A stretch of 64,000 nucleotides of DNA from Cytobacillus firmus (GCF_023612095.1 NZ_CP086235.1:3483501-3547500), one strand, 5' to 3'. Positions 17,356-26,190 are shown, counted from the first letter of the stretch. The notes: generated by a model not told the origin, from the sequence alone. A program made the numbers and translations.

Positions 17356-18249
17356 ATGTTAAACAAATTACATGACCGGTATCCGGGCTCTCAACTTCAA
17401 TTTATAAAACCTGAATTTAGCTATAATTCTGATTTGTACTGGTTTCATCATGAGGAGTCAGGCCAATGGCTTGGCATTCCAGTTCAAGAGGTATCTGCAG
17501 ATAGTCTGATGGTATTGAAAACTTTGTTTGAATTCCATGACAGTTCCATTCACCTTGCCCCTGCTGCCCAAGCCTGGTTTCAATACTTATTTTCAAATGG
17601 GGATCATCCGTCATTTGCAAAAGATGTTCCATACAGGCTGGTTCAATTCAAAATGTCTGAGGGCGAATGGGTACGTGAGGATATGGAAGCTGCTTTTAGA
17701 GGTTTTTTTGAAAAGGACATAACGATTTTATGGAACGGGAAAGCCACAGGGGTCATCATTGAAGAGAGTAAAGACTCTCTTGCAGAAGAAGAGTTCCTTG
17801 CTGTTTCCAATGCTTTAGAAAGTGATTTTTTTGTGAAAACAGCCTTTTACATTGGCATTCCGAATAAGGCGGGAACACAATTACACAAGATTTTTAAAGA
17901 GGAACAGCTTCTATTCGAGCAGGCTACCTCATTGATTCCCGCTGAAAGAGTGCTGAATTTTGAAAAGCTCTTCCCCTCTCTTATCACCGGGCAGCTGGAT
18001 TCATTTTTAAAAAAGAGCCTGCTTTCACGCCTTTCTTTACTCGAAGAAGACCCTGAACTCCTGCACACCATAAAAGTGTTTTTACAAAACAGCTCCAACG
18101 CTTCATTAACGGCGAAAAAGTTGTATATTCACCGGAACACTCTGCAATACAGGCTTGATAAGTTCACAGAGAAGACCGGCATTCAACTGAAGGACTTTAA
18201 CAGCGCGCTGACTGTTTATTTAGCGTGTTTGCTGATTGAGCAAACCTGA
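17356..18249 (+). CDS. PucR/CdaR-type helix-turn-helix regulator
   Basis: 297-residue regulator with a C-terminal PucR-type winged helix (FLQNSSNASLTAKKLYIHRNTLQYRLDKF, key residues N-A-S-x-TAKKL-HRNTL-YRL near 240-270) and no recognisable N-terminal sensor. It lies directly upstream of msmX, as YxkF does in B. subtilis, and may regulate it. AAAGGG precedes the ATG. Effector unknown. Confidence 0.82.
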   Translation: MLNKLHDRYPGSQLQFIKPEFSYNSDLYWFHHEESGQWLGIPVQEVSADSLMVLKTLFEFHDSSIHLAPAAQAWFQYLFSNGDHPSFAKDVPYRLVQFKMSEGEWVREDMEAAFRGFFEKDITILWNGKATGVIIEESKDSLAEEEFLAVSNALESDFFVKTAFYIGIPNKAGTQLHKIFKEEQLLFEQATSLIPAERVLNFEKLFPSLITGQLDSFLKKSLLSRLSLLEEDPELLHTIKVFLQNSSNASLTAKKLYIHRNTLQYRLDKFTEKTGIQLKDFNSALTVYLACLLIEQT

Positions 18250-18264
18250 CTTGAGCACATTGCA

Positions 18265-18278
18265 TAAAAACGCTTTCA
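18265..18278 (-). promoter_or_regulatory. Candidate cre site before msmX
   Basis: Minus strand reads TGAAAGCGTTTTTA, one mismatch from the cre consensus TGWAANCGNTNWCA. It sits about 90 bp before msmX, together with a CAGTTT...AAACTG inverted repeat (18290-18330). Confidence 0.4.
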
Positions 18279-18364
18279 GTATTTTTGTGCAGTTTGGCCA
18301 TATGGGAAAACCCCCGTATCCATTAAACTGTAATTAAGAAAAAGATTATTGGGAGGTTACCCTG

Positions 18365-19474
18365 ATGGCAGAATTAAAACTCGATAATATTTATAAAATT
18401 TATGATAATAAAGTAACAGCTGTAGAAGATTTCAACCTTCATATTAAAGATAAGGAATTTATTGTTTTTGTCGGTCCTTCCGGCTGCGGTAAATCCACAA
18501 CTCTCCGTATGATTGCAGGTCTTGAGGAAATTTCAAAAGGCGACTTCTATATCGATGAGAAGCGTGTAAACGATGTTCCTCCAAAAGATCGAGATATTGC
18601 AATGGTTTTCCAGAACTATGCACTTTATCCGCATATGTCCGTGTACGATAACATGGCTTTCGGACTTAAGCTTCGCAAGTTTCCAAAAGATGAAATCGAC
18701 CGCCGTGTAAAAGAGGCAGCAAAAATTCTGGGGCTGGAGCCTTACCTTGACCGCAAGCCAAAAGCATTGTCAGGCGGACAGCGCCAGCGTGTAGCTCTAG
18801 GCCGTGCGATTGTCCGTGATGCAAAGGTATTCCTCATGGACGAGCCTTTATCAAACCTTGATGCAAAGCTTCGTGTTCAAATGCGTGCAGAAATTGCCAA
18901 GCTTCATCAGCGTCTTCAAACAACTACTATCTATGTAACACATGACCAGACAGAGGCCATGACAATGGCTACCCGCCTTGTTGTTATGAAGGATGGAGTG
19001 ATTCAGCAGGTTGGCGCACCAAAAGAAGTTTATGAAAAGCCTGAAAACGTATTTGTAGGCGGATTTATCGGTTCACCTGCCATGAACTTCTTTAACGGAA
19101 CGCTTGAAGACGGCAAATTTATTATTGGCAAAACTCAGATTGCTGTGCCGGAAGGTAAAATGAAGGTCCTTCGTGAACAGGGATATACGGGCAAGAACAT
19201 TATCCTTGGCATTCGGCCGGAAGATATTCACGATGAGCCGGTATTTATTGATGCATCTGCCGGTTCAAAAATCAATACCCGCATCGACGTTTCCGAGCTG
19301 ACTGGTGCTGAAACTATGATTTACTCAAGCATCGAAGGCCAGGATTTCGTTGCGCGCGTGGATTCCCGCACAGATATTAATCCAGGCCAAAACCTTGAAC
19401 TTGCTTTCGATATGAACAAAGCACACTTCTTTGATGCAGACCATGAAAGAAGAATCCGTTCTGAAAAAGAATGA
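18365..19474 (+). CDS. msmX: Multi-sugar ABC transporter ATPase MsmX (UgpC family)
   Basis: 369-residue shared ATPase that energizes several carbohydrate ABC importers. Walker A GPSGCGKST near residue 38, Q-loop VFQNYALYPHMSV, signature LSGGQRQR near 136 and Walker B VFLMDEPLSNLDA near 155 are intact, followed by the C-terminal OB-like (TOBE) regulatory domain of MalK/MsmX proteins. No sugar permease or binding protein is adjacent, as expected for an orphan ATPase serving multiple importers. GGGAGG precedes the ATG. Monocistronic with its own terminator. Confidence 0.95.
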   Translation: MAELKLDNIYKIYDNKVTAVEDFNLHIKDKEFIVFVGPSGCGKSTTLRMIAGLEEISKGDFYIDEKRVNDVPPKDRDIAMVFQNYALYPHMSVYDNMAFGLKLRKFPKDEIDRRVKEAAKILGLEPYLDRKPKALSGGQRQRVALGRAIVRDAKVFLMDEPLSNLDAKLRVQMRAEIAKLHQRLQTTTIYVTHDQTEAMTMATRLVVMKDGVIQQVGAPKEVYEKPENVFVGGFIGSPAMNFFNGTLEDGKFIIGKTQIAVPEGKMKVLREQGYTGKNIILGIRPEDIHDEPVFIDASAGSKINTRIDVSELTGAETMIYSSIEGQDFVARVDSRTDINPGQNLELAFDMNKAHFFDADHERRIRSEKE

Positions 19475-19479
19475 CATTG

Positions 19480-19508
19480 AAACCCCGTCAAAGCTGACGG
19501 GGTTTTTT
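19480..19508 (+). terminator. Terminator after msmX
   Basis: AACCCCGTCA...TGACGGGGTT followed by TTTTTT. Confidence 0.9.
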
Positions 19509-19564
19509 AATACTGTCAGCCTCTGCCACGCCGTCACCAGATGCTGCAGCCATCTATTTTCGTT

Positions 19565-19807
19565 CTACTCTTTGATAAATTTCACCGAATCATTGCCGCA
19601 TGATGGACACTTCAGCAAATGGGGACATTCCTCCTGCTGATAATCCAGGGGATAGCCATCTTCCATTTTCATCTGGTCAATTGGCATATAGGCACTATAA
19701 TCATCGTAAAAATCCATTACTCTTCCACTGTCCTCCATCCTGCTTCCGCAGGAGCTGCATGCTGCTTCAATTTTCTCAAAGCCGTTGCAGACTGGGCAAA
19801 TAGCCAT
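19565..19807 (-). CDS. Small zinc-ribbon protein
   Basis: 80-residue acidic protein with two CxxC pairs at the N-terminus (CPVC at 4-7, CSSC at 17-20) and two more potential zinc ligands near the C-terminus (CPH..., CPSC at 67-70). The spacing fits a split zinc ribbon. The middle is rich in Tyr, Asp and Met. No function is known to me; small zinc-ribbon proteins of this type are common in Bacillaceae. ATG with GAGAGG about 6 nt upstream. It faces msmX. Confidence 0.78.
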   Translation of the reverse strand: MAICPVCNGFEKIEAACSSCGSRMEDSGRVMDFYDDYSAYMPIDQMKMEDGYPLDYQQEECPHLLKCPSCGNDSVKFIKE

Positions 19808-19928
19808 TCCAATCCTCTCACTTTCGTTTTCTTTGCTGATATTAATTATGATTTGTCTGTTTAGATTTCCTTATGTAAGTCTCTTAATCAGAGGGTTTTA
19901 TCAGGAAAAAATTCCCGATTATCTGAAA

Positions 19929-19957
19929 GAATAAACTTTTATAAATCAAACATAATA
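19929..19957 (+). promoter_or_regulatory. Sigma-G (sigma-F/G) promoter for SASP gene
   Basis: GAATA, 17-bp spacer, CATAATA, a close match to the forespore consensus GHATR-N17/18-CATNHTA. It implies a transcription start near 19965 and a leader of about 140 nt. Confidence 0.75.
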
Positions 19958-20001
19958 GAGAGTAAACACAGCGGCATCAAGCACCCGCACTAAGAAACGA
20001 T

Positions 20002-20062
20002 GGGTTACGCCAGGCAGTGGAGCAGGATATAATCCTTGCGCTGGTGCAATTCCAGCTAACCC
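20002..20062 (+). ncRNA. Structured 5' leader of the second SASP gene
   Basis: Three nested stems can be read: GGGTTA/TAACCC (20002-20007 with 20057-20062), CGCCAG/CTGGTG (20008-20013 with 20041-20046, one G-U) and GCAGGAT/ATCCTTGC (20022-20028 with 20032-20039, one bulge). It matches no riboswitch class I recognise and lies between the sigma-G promoter and the ribosome site. Confidence 0.5.
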
Positions 20063-20103
20063 AACCAAAAACCAATACACTAATATTTCGAGGAGGAAAT
20101 CAC

Positions 20104-20322
20104 ATGAACAACCAATCATCTAGCAGAAGCAATTCCTCAAACCAATTACTAGTACCAGGAGTAGCTCAAGCACTTGATCAAATGAAGTACGAAATCGCTA
20201 CTGAATTTGGTGTAAACCTTGGTGCAGAAACCACTTCCCGCGCTAACGGATCTGTTGGGGGAGAAATCACAAAACGCCTTGTACAAATGGCAGAACAACA
20301 GCTTGGCGGCGGTTCTTTCTAA
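20104..20322 (+). CDS. Alpha/beta-type small acid-soluble spore protein (second copy)
   Basis: 72-residue spore DNA-binding protein nearly identical to the copy at 8.4 kb from [20 protein letters not shown] through [20 protein letters not shown], with a longer Ser/Asn-rich N-terminus. The GPR cleavage region EFGVNLG is conserved. ATG is 7-8 nt after AGGAGG. It has a clear sigma-G promoter and a structured leader, unlike the first copy, so the two may be expressed at different levels. Product protects DNA in the dormant spore. Confidence 0.96.
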   Translation: MNNQSSSRSNSSNQLLVPGVAQALDQMKYEIATEFGVNLGAETTSRANGSVGGEITKRLVQMAEQQLGGGSF

Positions 20323-20355
20323 TAAAGCAAAATAACAATTGAATAAATATGGCTT

Positions 20356-20384
20356 TGGCCCTCCTTCTTGAAAGGGGGCCATTT
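20356..20384. terminator. Bidirectional terminator between SASP and fumC
   Basis: TGGCCCTCC...GGGGGCCA hairpin followed by TTTTAT, shared by convergent genes. Confidence 0.75.
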
Positions 20385-20389
20385 TATAT

Positions 20390-21772
20390 TTAGACCATCT
20401 TTTCGGGCACAACCCAATTCTCATATTGTTCTTCAGTAATATACCCTGTTTTTAAGGCTGCTTCTTTCAGGGTTGTATTCTCCCTGAATGCGAGTTTGGC
20501 AATTTCCGCTGCCTTTTCATAGCCAATATGCGGATTGAGTGCCGTAACAAGCATTAGTGATCTCTCAACATGTCCATTAATCACTTCTTTATTAGCCTCC
20601 AATCCCATCATGCATTTTTCATTAAAAGAGCCCATTCCATCCCCTAGAATACTGATGCTTTGAAGAAGATTATAGATTATAACAGGCTTGAACACATTTA
20701 ATTCAAAGTTCCCCTGACTTGCAGCGAATCCAATCGAGGCATCATTTCCAAAGACCTGGCAAACCACCATAGAAAGGGCTTCGCTTTGTGTCGGATTTAC
20801 TTTACCGGGCATGATTGAACTGCCTGGTTCATTTGCCGGGATCGATAATTCCCCAATTCCGCTGCGCGGCCCGCTTGAAAGCCATCGGACATCGTTGGCT
20901 ATTTTCATCAAATCTGCTGCCAGACCCTTCAATGTTCCATGAAAATGGACAATTTCATTATGGCTGGTCAGTGCCTGAAATTTATTGTCAGACGAACGGA
21001 ATGTATAGCCTGTAAGTCTGGATATTTCGTTTGCCATTTCAGGTCCAAATGATTTCTCTGCATTAATGCCCGTTCCGACTGCTGTACCGCCAATGGCTAA
21101 GTCAAGCAGATACTGCTTTGCGTCCATCAGCATTCTTTCATTCTTTTCAAGCATGGCACGCCAGCCGCTGATTTCCTGACCCAATGTAAGAGGTGTTGCA
21201 TCCTGTAAATGGGTCCTGCCTATTTTAACGATTGATTTGAATGCCTCTTCTTTCGATTTAACTGTCCTTATTAATTCCTTCAATGCCGGAAGCAGCTTTT
21301 GCTCGGCCGCCGTATAAGCTGCGATATGCATGGCAGTCGGAAACGTATCATTAGAGCTTTGAGACATATTGACATCATCATTTGGATGCACTTGACTATC
21401 CCGAATCCCCTTCTCAGCCAGCAATTCATTCGCCCTTTTAGCGACAACCTCGTTTACATTCATATTTGATTGTGTGCCGCTCCCTGTCTGCCATACAGCC
21501 AGAGGAAAGTGGCTGTCAAACTTATGATTTAGGACTTCATCGCAAGCTCCCGTGATAGCTTCCATTTTGTCATGGGAAAGCTTCCCAAGCCTGTTGTTGA
21601 CTACTGCAGCAGAACGCTTTACCCTGGCAAATGCATAAATTACTTCCATCGGCATCTTTTCAATTCCGATTTTAAAGTTATCCTTGCTCCGCTGTGTCTG
21701 GGCTCCCCAGTATTTATCAGCGGGCACCTTCACTTCACCAAGAGTATCTTTTTCAATCCTAAAATCAGCCAA
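20390..21772 (-). CDS. fumC: Class II fumarate hydratase
   Basis: 460-residue cytoplasmic TCA-cycle enzyme interconverting fumarate and malate. The superfamily signature [13 protein letters not shown] is near residue 318, the substrate-binding [11 protein letters not shown] near 138, and the catalytic His region [16 protein letters not shown] near 186. Length matches class II enzymes (B. subtilis CitG). TTG start with AAGGAGG 8 nt upstream. Monocistronic between terminators. No iron-sulfur motif is present, as expected for class II. Confidence 0.96.
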   Translation of the reverse strand: MADFRIEKDTLGEVKVPADKYWGAQTQRSKDNFKIGIEKMPMEVIYAFARVKRSAAVVNNRLGKLSHDKMEAITGACDEVLNHKFDSHFPLAVWQTGSGTQSNMNVNEVVAKRANELLAEKGIRDSQVHPNDDVNMSQSSNDTFPTAMHIAAYTAAEQKLLPALKELIRTVKSKEEAFKSIVKIGRTHLQDATPLTLGQEISGWRAMLEKNERMLMDAKQYLLDLAIGGTAVGTGINAEKSFGPEMANEISRLTGYTFRSSDNKFQALTSHNEIVHFHGTLKGLAADLMKIANDVRWLSSGPRSGIGELSIPANEPGSSIMPGKVNPTQSEALSMVVCQVFGNDASIGFAASQGNFELNVFKPVIIYNLLQSISILGDGMGSFNEKCMMGLEANKEVINGHVERSLMLVTALNPHIGYEKAAEIAKLAFRENTTLKEAALKTGYITEEQYENWVVPEKMV

Positions 21773-21868
21773 CTGTCATTCCTCCTTAAATGATTACTAT
21801 GATTCCTTTTTAATCTTTTCCCTTATTTTCTAAATTTAATGATAAAAAACGATATAAAGTGAAACTTC

Positions 21869-21901
21869 AATCAGTGGGGGTTTTCCTTATCCCCACTGAT
21901 T
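21869..21901. repeat. Inverted repeat IR1 in the fumC upstream region
   Basis: AATCAGTGGGG and CCCCACTGATT (11-bp perfect arms) around an 11-nt loop. Part of a 130-bp island with the next repeat. Confidence 0.7.
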
Positions 21902-21925
21902 GTTAGTTGAACCAATCGGGCCTTT

Positions 21926-21996
21926 ACGGGCAGTTTGACCCCCACTTATCCTCCTTTGATTCCTCTGAATCTTGAAGTGGGGGTCTTACTGCCCGT
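21926..21996. repeat. Inverted repeat IR2 with 22-nt arms
   Basis: Arms at 21926-21947 and 21975-21996 pair over ACGGGCAGT, then GACCCCCACTT with AAGTGGGGGTC and ACTGCCCGT. The same GTGGGG motif appears in IR1, suggesting a related small palindromic element. Confidence 0.65.
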
Positions 21997-22006
21997 TAGA
22001 CTGCGA

Positions 22007-22040
22007 TAAAAAAACTGCCTGGCTGAAAAGCCGGCAGTTA
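22007..22040 (-). terminator. Terminator of the 27-residue peptide gene
   Basis: Minus-strand AACTGCCGGCT-TTTC-AGCCAGGCAGTT followed by TTTTTT; the peptide's stop codon is next to the 5' arm. Confidence 0.8.
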
Positions 22041-22121
22041 TGCTTTTATAATTGTATACCCAATAAAGTATCCAAGCACCATAATACTTGCTATCACCAA
22101 AGTAATAGAAAATTCCTCCAT
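22038..22121 (-). CDS. 27-residue single-span membrane peptide
   Basis: Short gene with ATG placed 6-7 nt after TGGAGGAG and a stop that abuts a strong intrinsic terminator, so transcription and translation signals frame it precisely. The peptide begins MEEF, has a continuous hydrophobic stretch from ITLVIASIMVLGYFIGYTII and ends KA, consistent with one transmembrane helix with a positive C-terminus. Size and topology recall small membrane subunits such as CydS-like or regulatory micropeptides; no relative is recognised with confidence. Confidence 0.65.
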   Translation of the reverse strand: MEEFSITLVIASIMVLGYFIGYTIIKA

Positions 22122-22256
22122 ATAATCTCCTCCAGATATGCGTGATAGCATAAGAGTATCATGAATATCGGAGTTCAAATTCTTTATACCAGTACTATTC
22201 TGTGTCTGAAAAATGAATTTTTATTGAACAAAATAACTTTGCGTTAAAAAAATAAT

Positions 22257-22287
22257 AAAAAAGAAAGCGCCATCCGGCGCTTCCTTC
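22257..22287 (-). terminator. Terminator after bmrD
   Basis: GAAGCGCC-GGAT-GGCGCTTTC followed by TTTTTT on the minus strand. Confidence 0.8.
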
Positions 22288-24299
22288 TATCCTGCAAGAG
22301 TTGATCCCTGCTGAAGCTGATACATCTGATAATATTTGCCCTTTTGCTCCATTAACTCATCATGGTTACCTTTTTCAGCGATCCTGCCCCTATCCAGAAC
22401 GAGGATTTGATCAGCATTTCGGATTGTCGAAAGCCGATGGGCGATGATAAAGGTGGTTCTTCCTTTTTTCAGCACGTCCATGGCTTCCTGGATAATTAAT
22501 TCTGTCTCAGTGTCTATGCTGGATGTGGCTTCATCCAGGATCAGGATGGCCGGATCAAAAGCAAGAGCACGGGCAAATGAAATGAGCTGTCTCTGCCCGC
22601 TGGAGAGCGTGCTCCCCTTCTCGATAACCGGCTCATCAAAGCCTTTTTCAAGATGCTGAAATATCTTATCTGCTCCGACATCCTTCAGGGCTTTTTCCAC
22701 TTTCTCCCGCGATATTTCAGGATCATCAAGGCTGACATTGGAAGCAATGGTCCCGGTGAACAAAAACGGATCCTGGAGGACGATGCCCATATGCTTTCTG
22801 AGCTCCTGCCTTGGAATCTGTTTTATATCCATGCCATCGATCATAATTTTTCCTTCCTGGCAATCATAAAAACGGAAAAGAAGATTCATGATTGAACTTT
22901 TCCCTGAGCCGGTATGGCCAACCAGCGCAACTGTCTCTCCGTGCTTTGCTTCAAAATTAAGATCCTTCAGCACATATTCCTTCTCCTTATAGCCGAAGTG
23001 CACATGATCAAATGTAACATTCCCTTTATAGCGGGATATTTTATTATCACTGATATCAATGCCTTCTTCATCAAGCAGTTTGAAGACTCGTTCACCGGCA
23101 ACCAATGCCTGTTCGAGATTGGCCAATTGGTTGACAATGCCCTGTACAGGCTGAAACAGGCGGTTAATATAATCTACAAAAGCATATAGCATCCCAAGTG
23201 AAATGACAGCTGCCGCATTGAGCGACTCTCCTCCGAAGTACCAGATGAATGCAACAAAAACAACATTCCTCAGCACACCCACTAAATTATGCGATGTAAG
23301 TGAATTCAGGCTCAGAAGTTTATTTTGGAAGGTAAAATGCTCTGTATTCAGCTTTTCAAAATCCTTCTGTGTATCTTTTTCGCGGCCAAACGCCTGGATA
23401 ATATTCATTCCCTGAATCGATTCATTAACCATGCCATTGATATCACTAACCCTGGAACGGATAACATGATTGTATTTTGATGCATACTTACGGTACACAA
23501 TCGCCCATACGTATAAAATCGGCAGCAGGATTAAACATATCGCAGCAAGCTTGGCATTTAAAATAAACAAAGCGATATAAATACCTGAAATATATATGAC
23601 ACTTGTAAAAAAGGTTGCCAATACGGTCACATAAAGCTCACGGATGGCTTCGGTATCATTGGTTATACGGGCAACCACCTTGCCTGCCGGAAGATTATCA
23701 AAATAACTGATTGGCAGCCTTTGAATCTGCCCGAAGACATCTTCTCTCATTTTCTGGATAATCCTATTTGCTGACTTTTGCAGAAAAAAACGCTGGCCGT
23801 ACTGAAAAAATGCAGCGATCACCAGTAATCCAAAGTAAAAGGCCAAAAGCTGAACAATCTTAGGAATCTCGGGTGAGTAGAATAGCATTAATTCTTCACC
23901 AGTCAATGCCTTCCCTGCATAGGTTTCGCTTTGGCCGCTTTTTTCAATAAAGAGTTTGCCCTCTTTGAAGGTTCGCTCTCCATCAAAAGCAATGTCACCC
24001 CTGATAAAGACGAATTGGCTTCCAGCCTGCAGGATGCGGGCCTGATCAATTTTCCGCTCACCCTGATCAATATTTTGCTCCTTTTTGTAAAACTGGCCAT
24101 CATATTCCACAGCATCTTTTCCGCTTTCAGTCTGATACCAGACAGATTCTATGCCAAGGATATGGTCATCAATCATCTTCTTCGCGATGAAAGGCCCTGC
24201 CAGATCTGCTGCTACAGCGACTGTAAGCATCAGCAATGCAGCAATAATCGTTTTTTTATAATGAAGTGCATATTGGAATAACCGCTTTCCTGTGGTCAT
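22287..24299 (-). CDS. bmrD: Multidrug ABC exporter subunit BmrD (YheH)
   Basis: 670-residue half-transporter: N-terminal six-helix exporter membrane domain and C-terminal ATPase (Walker A GHTGSGKSS near 465, LSSGQRQL signature, AILILDEATSSID Walker B). Residues of about 70-150 form an unusually long hydrophilic insertion between the first two membrane helices (including WYQTESGKDAVEYDGQFY), as in B. subtilis YheH, which is about 673 residues. With BmrC it forms a heterodimeric drug exporter. Its start overlaps the bmrC stop as ATGA. Only this subunit has the canonical catalytic Glu after Walker B (DEAT). Confidence 0.94.
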   Translation of the reverse strand: MTTGKRLFQYALHYKKTIIAALLMLTVAVAADLAGPFIAKKMIDDHILGIESVWYQTESGKDAVEYDGQFYKKEQNIDQGERKIDQARILQAGSQFVFIRGDIAFDGERTFKEGKLFIEKSGQSETYAGKALTGEELMLFYSPEIPKIVQLLAFYFGLLVIAAFFQYGQRFFLQKSANRIIQKMREDVFGQIQRLPISYFDNLPAGKVVARITNDTEAIRELYVTVLATFFTSVIYISGIYIALFILNAKLAAICLILLPILYVWAIVYRKYASKYNHVIRSRVSDINGMVNESIQGMNIIQAFGREKDTQKDFEKLNTEHFTFQNKLLSLNSLTSHNLVGVLRNVVFVAFIWYFGGESLNAAAVISLGMLYAFVDYINRLFQPVQGIVNQLANLEQALVAGERVFKLLDEEGIDISDNKISRYKGNVTFDHVHFGYKEKEYVLKDLNFEAKHGETVALVGHTGSGKSSIMNLLFRFYDCQEGKIMIDGMDIKQIPRQELRKHMGIVLQDPFLFTGTIASNVSLDDPEISREKVEKALKDVGADKIFQHLEKGFDEPVIEKGSTLSSGQRQLISFARALAFDPAILILDEATSSIDTETELIIQEAMDVLKKGRTTFIIAHRLSTIRNADQILVLDRGRIAEKGNHDELMEQKGKYYQMYQLQQGSTLAG

Positions 24300-26053
24300 G
24301 AAAGCACCTCCTCTTCAGCAGATGTTTGAGTCTGCTGCCTCAAAAATTGTTCCTTATACCATCCATCCATAGCCATCAATTCCTCATGAGTGCCTTCCTC
24401 TGCTATTCTGCCATCATCAAGGACGATTATATGATCGGCATGCTGGACTGCTGACATTCTGTGTGTCGTAATGATTGTCGTTTTGCCTTTGCGCTCAGTC
24501 CGGATATTTTCAATAATTTTCTTCTCTGTTTTAGCATCAACGGCTGAAAGAGAATCATCAAGGATCAGAATTTCCGGATCCTTCACAAGGGCACGTGCAA
24601 TCGATATCCGCTGTTTTTGCCCTCCTGACAAGGCCACTCCTTTTTCACCGACCATTGTTTCAAGCCCTTCCGGCAGAAGATCAAGGTCTTTTCGGAAAGC
24701 TGCCAAATCAATTGCTTTTTGCATATCCTCTTCAGTTGCTTCCTCTTTTCCAAAAAGGATGTTTTCCCTGACAGTCCTCGAGAACAGAACATGATCCTGT
24801 GGAACATAACCGATCCATCCCCTTGTTCTTTCAAGCTCCTGTTCTTCAATCGGAACATCTGCAATGGCAAGCTTCCCAGTGCCTGTCGGATATTCTCTTA
24901 AAAGCTGCTTTATAAAAGTGGTTTTCCCGCTTCCTGTTTTCCCTGCAATGCCCAGCGTTTCCCCGCGTTCAATATGCAGCTTAATCCCTGTGAGATTAGC
25001 CGTTTTTGAGGAAGGATATTGGAAATGAACATCCTTGAAGATAACATTTTCAGGGACTTCAATGATAGACGGATTTTCAGGATTCACAATATCCTGCTTA
25101 GCGGACAATGTTTCCTGTACCCGGTCAAGGGATGCATTTCCCCTTTGCATGACATTAATTAATTCTCCAATAGCAAACATTGGCCAAATCAGCATGCCTA
25201 AATACACATTAAAGGACACGAGCTGGCCCAAAGTTATGGTTTGGTGGAAAACAAGATAAGCACCGTATCCTAGCCCTATAAGATAGCTAAGGCCCACAAT
25301 CACCTTTATCGTCGGCTCAAAAAGTGAATCAATTTTGGCCACTTCAATATTTTTGCTGTAAACATCTTCAGTGAGTTCATGGAAACGCTGCTGATCCGCT
25401 CTTTCCTGAACATAAGCGCGCACCACCCTAACTCCCGAAACCGATTCAAGAACCCGGTCATTGAGTTCACCGAAAGCATCCTGTGCGCTCATAAACCGCG
25501 TATGAATCTTCTTCCCGTAAATTTTTATCAGATAAGCCATGATAGGCAAAGGCAATATTGCTGCAAAGGTTAGTTTCCAGCTAACCAGAAATCCCATCGT
25601 AAACAATATTGTCAGCATGAAGACGCTGGAATCCACCAGTGTCAATATTCCGAAACCGGCCGTTACCGAAATAGCTTTTAAATCATTTGTTGCCCTGGCC
25701 ATTAAATCACCGGTCCGGTTTTTCTCAAAAAATGTTGGAGTCATTTTCAATAGGTGACCCATAAATTGTGAACGCAGTTTTCTTTCTACCAGGAATGCCC
25801 CTCCAAAGAGCTGGTACATCCAGATATAAGTGATTGCATAGGACACGATTGTGATGATTGCAAATAAACCAAGGTACTCTATTATTTTAGCACTGCTCAT
25901 TTGACCAAGATGTATATCATCAATTGCCATTCCAACAAGCCTAGGAGGCATAACATCAAGGATTCCGACAATGATCAGCAGAGTAATGGCAATTGTATAC
26001 CTTTTCCAGTTTTCTTTAAAAAACCAGCTTAATTTTCCTAAAATCGAAAACAA
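24296..26053 (-). CDS. bmrC: Multidrug ABC exporter subunit BmrC (YheI)
   Basis: 585-residue half-transporter, same length as B. subtilis YheI. Membrane domain in the first 320 residues, then ATPase with Walker A GKTGSGKTT near 368, signature LSGGQKQR near 470 and Walker B ILILDDSLSAVD. The residue after Walker B is Asp rather than Glu (DDS), the mark of a degenerate nucleotide site in heterodimeric exporters, complementing BmrD. TTG start 6 nt after GGGGAG. The leader region holds an attenuator and small ORFs, so induction by ribosome-targeting drugs is likely by analogy to B. subtilis bmrBCD. Confidence 0.94.
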   Translation of the reverse strand: MFSILGKLSWFFKENWKRYTIAITLLIIVGILDVMPPRLVGMAIDDIHLGQMSSAKIIEYLGLFAIITIVSYAITYIWMYQLFGGAFLVERKLRSQFMGHLLKMTPTFFEKNRTGDLMARATNDLKAISVTAGFGILTLVDSSVFMLTILFTMGFLVSWKLTFAAILPLPIMAYLIKIYGKKIHTRFMSAQDAFGELNDRVLESVSGVRVVRAYVQERADQQRFHELTEDVYSKNIEVAKIDSLFEPTIKVIVGLSYLIGLGYGAYLVFHQTITLGQLVSFNVYLGMLIWPMFAIGELINVMQRGNASLDRVQETLSAKQDIVNPENPSIIEVPENVIFKDVHFQYPSSKTANLTGIKLHIERGETLGIAGKTGSGKTTFIKQLLREYPTGTGKLAIADVPIEEQELERTRGWIGYVPQDHVLFSRTVRENILFGKEEATEEDMQKAIDLAAFRKDLDLLPEGLETMVGEKGVALSGGQKQRISIARALVKDPEILILDDSLSAVDAKTEKKIIENIRTERKGKTTIITTHRMSAVQHADHIIVLDDGRIAEEGTHEELMAMDGWYKEQFLRQQTQTSAEEEVLS

Positions 26054-26071
26054 CGATCTCTCCCCTTTCCG

Positions 26072-26107
26072 GTATGAAGCTCATGTTTCTAAAGAGAGCT
26101 TTCATAC
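26072..26107 (-). promoter_or_regulatory. Hairpin between mini-ORF 2 and bmrC
   Basis: Arms GTATGAAAGCTC and GAGCTTCATAC (one bulge) enclose a 13-nt loop. The 5' arm contains the stop codon of the 8-codon ORF, so a ribosome there would prevent folding. It lies 6 nt before the bmrC ribosome site. Confidence 0.5.
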
Positions 26108-26128
26108 ATTAACCAGCAGCAAATACAT
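26102..26128 (-). CDS. 8-residue mini-ORF before bmrC
   Basis: MYLLLVNV, with TGGAGG 6 nt before its ATG; this ribosome site overlaps the end of the 19-codon ORF. Its stop lies in the hairpin arm before bmrC. Probably a regulatory leader peptide; translation is inferred from signals only. Confidence 0.4.
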   Translation of the reverse strand: MYLLLVNV

Positions 26129-26130
26129 AA

Positions 26131-26190
26131 CTAGCCTCCATCCAGATCCTCCGGCAAAAGTGTTTTTCTTTTCATTCTTACTGCATTCAT
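26131..26190 (-). CDS. 19-residue leader ORF before bmrC
   Basis: Small basic-then-acidic peptide (MNAVRMKRK... ending LDGG) with GGGAGG about 8 nt before the ATG. Its last codons hold the ribosome site of the 8-codon ORF, so the two are coupled. Likely part of the bmrCD control region. Confidence 0.45.
   Translation of the reverse strand: MNAVRMKRKTLLPEDLDGG

Noticed and set aside
18290..18330. CAGTTT...AAACTG inverted repeat as a PucR-gene terminator
   Set aside because: No U tract follows and pairing is interrupted; kept only as a note with the cre site.
20017..20103. N-terminal extension of the second SASP gene
   Set aside because: The extra 29 codons fall in the structured leader, lack a ribosome site and do not resemble SASP proteins; the ATG after AGGAGG is the real start.
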